From Verrucomicrobia bacterium 12-59-8 (GTDB lineage: Bacteria; Verrucomicrobiota; Verrucomicrobiae; Verrucomicrobiales; Verrucomicrobiaceae), in assembly GCA_002279765.1 (NCBI GenBank), contig NCCR01000137.1:2122-12873 (forward strand): a stretch of 10,752 bases of DNA, read 5' to 3'. Positions within the stretch are counted from its first letter, which is position 1. Every line of letters starts with the position of its first letter. The notes under the pieces are model-generated. The model was not told the DNA's origin and ran no database searches. It saw only the letters and a program-made list of their open reading frames with translations. Below are positions 6,999-10,752 of this stretch, one piece after another. The position numbers were made by a program, and so were the translations under genes.

Positions 6999-9900
6999 TC
7001 ACTTCACCACCTTCAAATACGCGATCAAATCCGCCAGCGACTGTGGTGTGAGCGCGGCTTCGAGCCCCTCCGGCATCAAGGAAGTCCCAGTGCTCTGCAA
7101 ACTCGCGATCTCGCTGCGCAGAACCGACTTCGTCAGATTCCCCGCCATCTTCAGCGTCAGGCTCGCGCTCGTTTCCGTTGCGATCACTCCGTAGAGCTGC
7201 TCGCCGTTTTTGAGGGTGCAATGGTATGCCATGAAGCCCGGCTCAATGATCGCGCTCGGGTCCAGAATGGAATTCATGAGTTTCTCCGCGTCATGTTGCA
7301 CCACACTGCGCAAGTCCGGCCCCAGCTCGATGCCCACACCGTCCAGCTTGTGGCAGCTGATGCATACCTGAGCAAACACCGTCTTGCCCTTCGCCGCGTC
7401 GCCCGTCAGTTTCAGCGCCGGTTTGAACTTCTCGACCACTGCCGCCCGCGTGGCGCTTGTGGCATCCGCAAACACCACCGCCGCCAGTTTGGCGATCTCT
7501 TTTTTCGGGTGTTTCATCAGCCGCGCCCGCAGCGCCGCGTCACACGCTTTCGCCTCCGGCCGGTTCAGCAGCGCCAGGGTCCAGGCATCGTTAGAGAGCA
7601 GCGTCTCGAGGATTTGCATCCGCACCGTCGGCGTCCGTTCATTCCAATCTTCCAGCAAAAACTCGGGTCCGTCCTTTGGCTGCAGCTTCGCCACCAAAAG
7701 CAGCACCTCGGTGTTTGCAGACTTCCTCCACAGCTCCGGCAGCAGGGCCTTCACCATCTTGCGATGCTCACGGTCTGTGGCTAGCAGCGCCACTTCCGCC
7801 ATGGGTGGAGATTCTGGGGCCGCATTCACTGCTTCCGCAGCTTTTGCGAGCATATCTGCCATTTTCTTCAATCCCTGCTGCGCTTCAGCCGTAGTCACCT
7901 GCTGAGCGAACTCGGCCAGAGAGAGACCTTTTTCATCAAGGACGGTCAGAAGCTCTGCTGCATGCATTTTTGCTTCCAGGTGTGATAGCAGAGCGGCGAG
8001 CGCAGGCTCATTTTTCACTGCCAAAGCGCATTGAAAGAGCATGCCGATGACCCGGTTGCACTCCGGCTCCCCACCTTCTGGGAAATGCGCGCAAACGCGC
8101 TCCAAATGCGGCAGTACTGAACTCAGCGCCGCGCCTTGCAGGAACGAGCCTGCCGGAGCCGCATGCAGCAGTGTGGCCAGTAGTTCAGCCGCCCATTCGT
8201 CCTTCAATTCGCCCAGAGTGCAGGCCAGTTGCAACTGCACCTTCTCGTCCTTGTCTTTCACGAGCTTCGCCAGCGCTTTTTGAAGGGATGATGATTCGCC
8301 ATTTTCCCACTCCAGTTTCTCCGCCATCTGCAATGCCTGCTCGCGCACACGCGGAGATTCATCTGAGAGCAGTTCCAAGCATGTGATGGTGGTGAGTTTC
8401 TTCATGGCCAGCATTGTCCAGGCCCCTTGAGCCCGCGTTTGGGGCGGCTTGGATTTGAGGAGATCTTCGATGGCGGCCTTCTCACCGCTCCATGCGAGTT
8501 TCATCTGTTCCTTGTCACGCTGCCAGCCGTTCGAGGAAGCGAGGTGTTGTTTTGTAGTCTCGCTTTTAGGCGGTTCTGGAGAGCGGGTGATTTTCCAGAT
8601 TCTTCCCTTGTCATCGCCTTCGCGGTAATGCGGCAGCAATTCGTCCTTCCCGTTTTGAGGCAGCCACTGCGGATGCTCAATCATGTAGCGGTACATGTCT
8701 GCCACCCACAGCGCGCCATCGGGCCCGGTGCGGACCATGACGGGGCGGCACCAGCGGTCTTCGCTGGCGAGGAAGTCCATCTTTGACTCGGCGGGATCGC
8801 GCGTGGCCTTGAAGGTCACGCCGTCGTCTTCGAGGATGTGATGCTGCACGACGTTGTGGAAGGGCTCGCAGGTGAAGGCGTGGGTTTTGCCATCATCGAA
8901 AAGTACGTGGTCGCGATACACTTCAATGCCGCAGGCGCTGGTGAAGCGACCGGCTTGGTCAAAGCTGTGGAAACGCTTCTCCATGCTGCTAGCGGGATAG
9001 ACCGGCGGATTGCGCGGGAAGAGTTGATGAATCGGGTCAGGTGGAATGACGTGCGGATTCCGGCGCAGGTAGTGGTCCTGCAGCACGTAGTGCCAGAGTG
9101 GAAAGCTGTTCTGAACGCCGAACCAGTGGCCCCAGTCATCGCGGGCTCGGCCGAACTGCGAGGGACCGCTTTGCGGATCAAACTCGCCCGTGTCCGGCTT
9201 GAAGCGGAAATCGCGGCTGCCGAGGTCGATTTTCTCGCCGGTGAGCTTTGATTCAATTTGAGTGCTTTTGTTGTAGCCGCTGTTGTGCGCGCCTGCTGCG
9301 CAGTACACCCAGCTGTCCATGCCCCAGCGCAGGCCGTTTACGCGGAGCTGCTGATTTCCTGTGCTGAAGCCGGTGAAGAGCACTTGTTTTTCGCCGTTCG
9401 GCTTGATGAAGAAAATGTCCGGTGCGGCGGTTACGATGACGCCATCGCGCCAGGTCAGGATGCCGGTGGGATAGCTCAGATCATTCACGATGATTGTGCG
9501 CTTGTCGTAACGGTCATCAGCGTTGGTGTCTTCGAGCATGACCACGCGACCGCCGGCCTTGCCGTTGCCGTCCATGCCCAGGGGGTAGTCGGCCATCTCG
9601 ATGACCCATAGTCGTCCCTTGTCATCCCAGTCAAAAGCCACAGGATCAAGCACCACGGGTTCTGCTGCGACGAGTTCGATGCGGTAGCCTTCGCGCAAAT
9701 GCCACTTCTTCGCCGACTCCTCGGGGGAGAGCGGCTGCGAGGCAAGCTCCACCTTCGGTGCAGGCTTGGCCGCCGCCGGCTTTTCCAAACCAGCGACCAC
9801 CACATCCGAGAACTCACCTTCCAGCGGAGCGAGGTCATCACAGCGCTTTCCGAAGAACAACTCGGTTGAGCCGGGTGCGGTGACAGGCAGTTCGGCATCG

Positions 9901-10752
9901 ATCTCCACTTTGCCATTCAGCATGACCTTCACGCGTGAACCCGTGCGTTCCAGTGATACATCGTTCCATGATCCAGGCTGGATGATTGTCTGCCCGCGCA
10001 CGATTTGACTCGCTGCATTGCCATTATACACAAACAGCCTGCCCGGCAGCGAGTCTTTGTAGCTGCCGCCGATGCCGAGATGGTCTCCAGGAGCTTGAGT
10101 GTCGCCTTTCGGCCCGCGTGAGATGAGGTAGGCCGTCACAGCACTGGCATCGTTCGCCTTGGTATTGCGGAAACGTAGCGAGGCTGACCAGTTCGCATGC
10201 CCTTGCAACAAGGCCGAGGTTTGCGACTGCGCTTGTTTCGCCCGCTCCTTCCGCGTGACTGCATGCCGCGCGTTGTCTTCAGCCACCTTCGAGATGTCCC
10301 ACAGCTTTGCGACCAATGAAGGTTCGACTGCCCTGTTCCAAATCGTGATTTCATCCAGCCTGCCCTCAAGTCCACTGGCAAAGAGCAGGGTGTCGTTCAC
10401 TTTGCCGGGTTTGCCTTCCAGCGAAGGCTTTGTCGCGCCGTCAATATGCACACGCACGCTATCGCCATCACGCACGAGCACCACCATATGCCAGTCGTCG
10501 GCAAACAGCTCCTCCTTTGATTCCTCGCCGCCCAGCGTGAGCCGCACGCGATGATTTGCATCCTGATGCGCCTTCAAGCTGACACCGAGCGCGTTGATCA
10601 ACTCGCCGGTGCGATCACTTGCGCCGCTTTCGTGGCCGAGCCAGAACCAGACAGCGGCGCTTGCCTGTGTTCCAAGTTTGAGGTTGGACGTTTCAAGATG
10701 TCCGCCCGCGAGGTGTATGGAGCGGTTGATTTTGTCGCGTGGCACCTGGACT
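6999..10752 (-). CDS. LamG / PVC-type beta-propeller / HEAT / cytochrome c protein, N-terminus cut by window
   Basis: The frame is open to the window edge, so the N-terminus (presumably with a signal peptide) is missing; GTG 10745 is only the first possible start inside the window. At least 1248 residues are visible (numbered from 10745). Order: LamG-like module (about 10-148, ending GRLDEITIWNRAVEPS), second LamG-like module (about 185-320), PVC-type membrane-bound-dehydrogenase-like propeller (about 345-725, with FDWDDKGRLWVIEMADYP, WVYCAAGAHNSG, ARDDWGHWFG and GPDGALWVADMYRYMIEHPQ), alpha-helical HEAT-like repeats (about 740-1110), then a C-terminal heme-binding domain (about 1115-1248). 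That last domain has CISCH at 1128-1132 (bases 7364-7350) for covalent heme c, ELGPDL, a family-typical ILDPSAIIEPGF segment and SLMPEGLE (Met1224 as likely axial ligand). It is probably a secreted or envelope redox enzyme, perhaps acting on sugars; the substrate is unknown. Confidence 0.93.
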   Translation of the reverse strand, partial: VQVPRDKINRSIHLAGGHLETSNLKLGTQASAAVWFWLGHESGASDRTGELINALGVSLKAHQDANHRVRLTLGGEESKEELFADDWHMVVLVRDGDSVRVHIDGATKPSLEGKPGKVNDTLLFASGLEGRLDEITIWNRAVEPSLVAKLWDISKVAEDNARHAVTRKERAKQAQSQTSALLQGHANWSASLRFRNTKANDASAVTAYLISRGPKGDTQAPGDHLGIGGSYKDSLPGRLFVYNGNAASQIVRGQTIIQPGSWNDVSLERTGSRVKVMLNGKVEIDAELPVTAPGSTELFFGKRCDDLAPLEGEFSDVVVAGLEKPAAAKPAPKVELASQPLSPEESAKKWHLREGYRIELVAAEPVVLDPVAFDWDDKGRLWVIEMADYPLGMDGNGKAGGRVVMLEDTNADDRYDKRTIIVNDLSYPTGILTWRDGVIVTAAPDIFFIKPNGEKQVLFTGFSTGNQQLRVNGLRWGMDSWVYCAAGAHNSGYNKSTQIESKLTGEKIDLGSRDFRFKPDTGEFDPQSGPSQFGRARDDWGHWFGVQNSFPLWHYVLQDHYLRRNPHVIPPDPIHQLFPRNPPVYPASSMEKRFHSFDQAGRFTSACGIEVYRDHVLFDDGKTHAFTCEPFHNVVQHHILEDDGVTFKATRDPAESKMDFLASEDRWCRPVMVRTGPDGALWVADMYRYMIEHPQWLPQNGKDELLPHYREGDDKGRIWKITRSPEPPKSETTKQHLASSNGWQRDKEQMKLAWSGEKAAIEDLLKSKPPQTRAQGAWTMLAMKKLTTITCLELLSDESPRVREQALQMAEKLEWENGESSSLQKALAKLVKDKDEKVQLQLACTLGELKDEWAAELLATLLHAAPAGSFLQGAALSSVLPHLERVCAHFPEGGEPECNRVIGMLFQCALAVKNEPALAALLSHLEAKMHAAELLTVLDEKGLSLAEFAQQVTTAEAQQGLKKMADMLAKAAEAVNAAPESPPMAEVALLATDREHRKMVKALLPELWRKSANTEVLLLVAKLQPKDGPEFLLEDWNERTPTVRMQILETLLSNDAWTLALLNRPEAKACDAALRARLMKHPKKEIAKLAAVVFADATSATRAAVVEKFKPALKLTGDAAKGKTVFAQVCISCHKLDGVGIELGPDLRSVVQHDAEKLMNSILDPSAIIEPGFMAYHCTLKNGEQLYGVIATETSASLTLKMAGNLTKSVLRSEIASLQSTGTSLMPEGLEAALTPQSLADLIAYLKVVK

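Noticed and set aside
6413..7051. A 212-codon plus-strand frame across the DUF1501 gene start
   Set aside because: It is antisense to two well-supported genes and shows no domain.

Overview
The window looks like chromosome of a Verrucomicrobiota bacterium, probably of the Prosthecobacter/Verrucomicrobium type. Two things suggest this. First, it carries a very large secreted 'PVC-type' protein (LamG domains, beta-propeller dehydrogenase-like domain, HEAT-like helices, heme-binding cytochrome c domain) next to a Tat-exported DUF1501 protein, a pairing typical of Planctomycetes and Verrucomicrobiota. Second, it also carries ftsA and ftsQ, which most Planctomycetes lack. The assignment is inference from gene content; no rRNA or other marker is present.

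Every supported gene lies on the minus strand, so transcription runs from high to low coordinates. (1) 10752-6999: the LamG/propeller/HEAT/cytochrome c protein, with its N-terminus cut off by the window edge. (2) About 6937-5537: the DUF1501 protein with a Tat signal, 61 bases or less behind gene 1, so the two probably form one unit acting outside the cytoplasm. Their substrate is unknown. (3) 5420-2591: pntA1, pntA2 and pntB, a compact operon for the three-subunit proton-translocating NAD(P)+ transhydrogenase. It couples the proton gradient to hydride transfer from NADH to NADP+. (4) 2590-2217: a 374-base gap before the division genes, the only sizeable non-coding stretch. It holds an AT-rich candidate promoter region, a pair of DnaA-box-like repeats 19 bases apart, a short inverted repeat, and two very small unproven ORFs. 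One of these reads like a bare signal peptide, the other like a small membrane peptide ending 8 bases before ftsQ. (5) 2216-37: ftsQ and ftsA, 5 bases apart. ftsZ would be expected just past position 1 but is not in the window.

The most useful observations are these. The transhydrogenase has its channel histidine in the small alpha-2 subunit rather than in PntB. The division genes are detached from the cell-wall (mur/ddl) part of the usual dcw cluster and sit behind pntB. The leader in front of ftsQ carries DnaA-box-like repeats and overlooked small ORFs. The cytochrome protein carries two N-terminal LamG-like modules. None of this proves a new system; the secreted cytochrome/DUF1501 pair is the part with the least known function.
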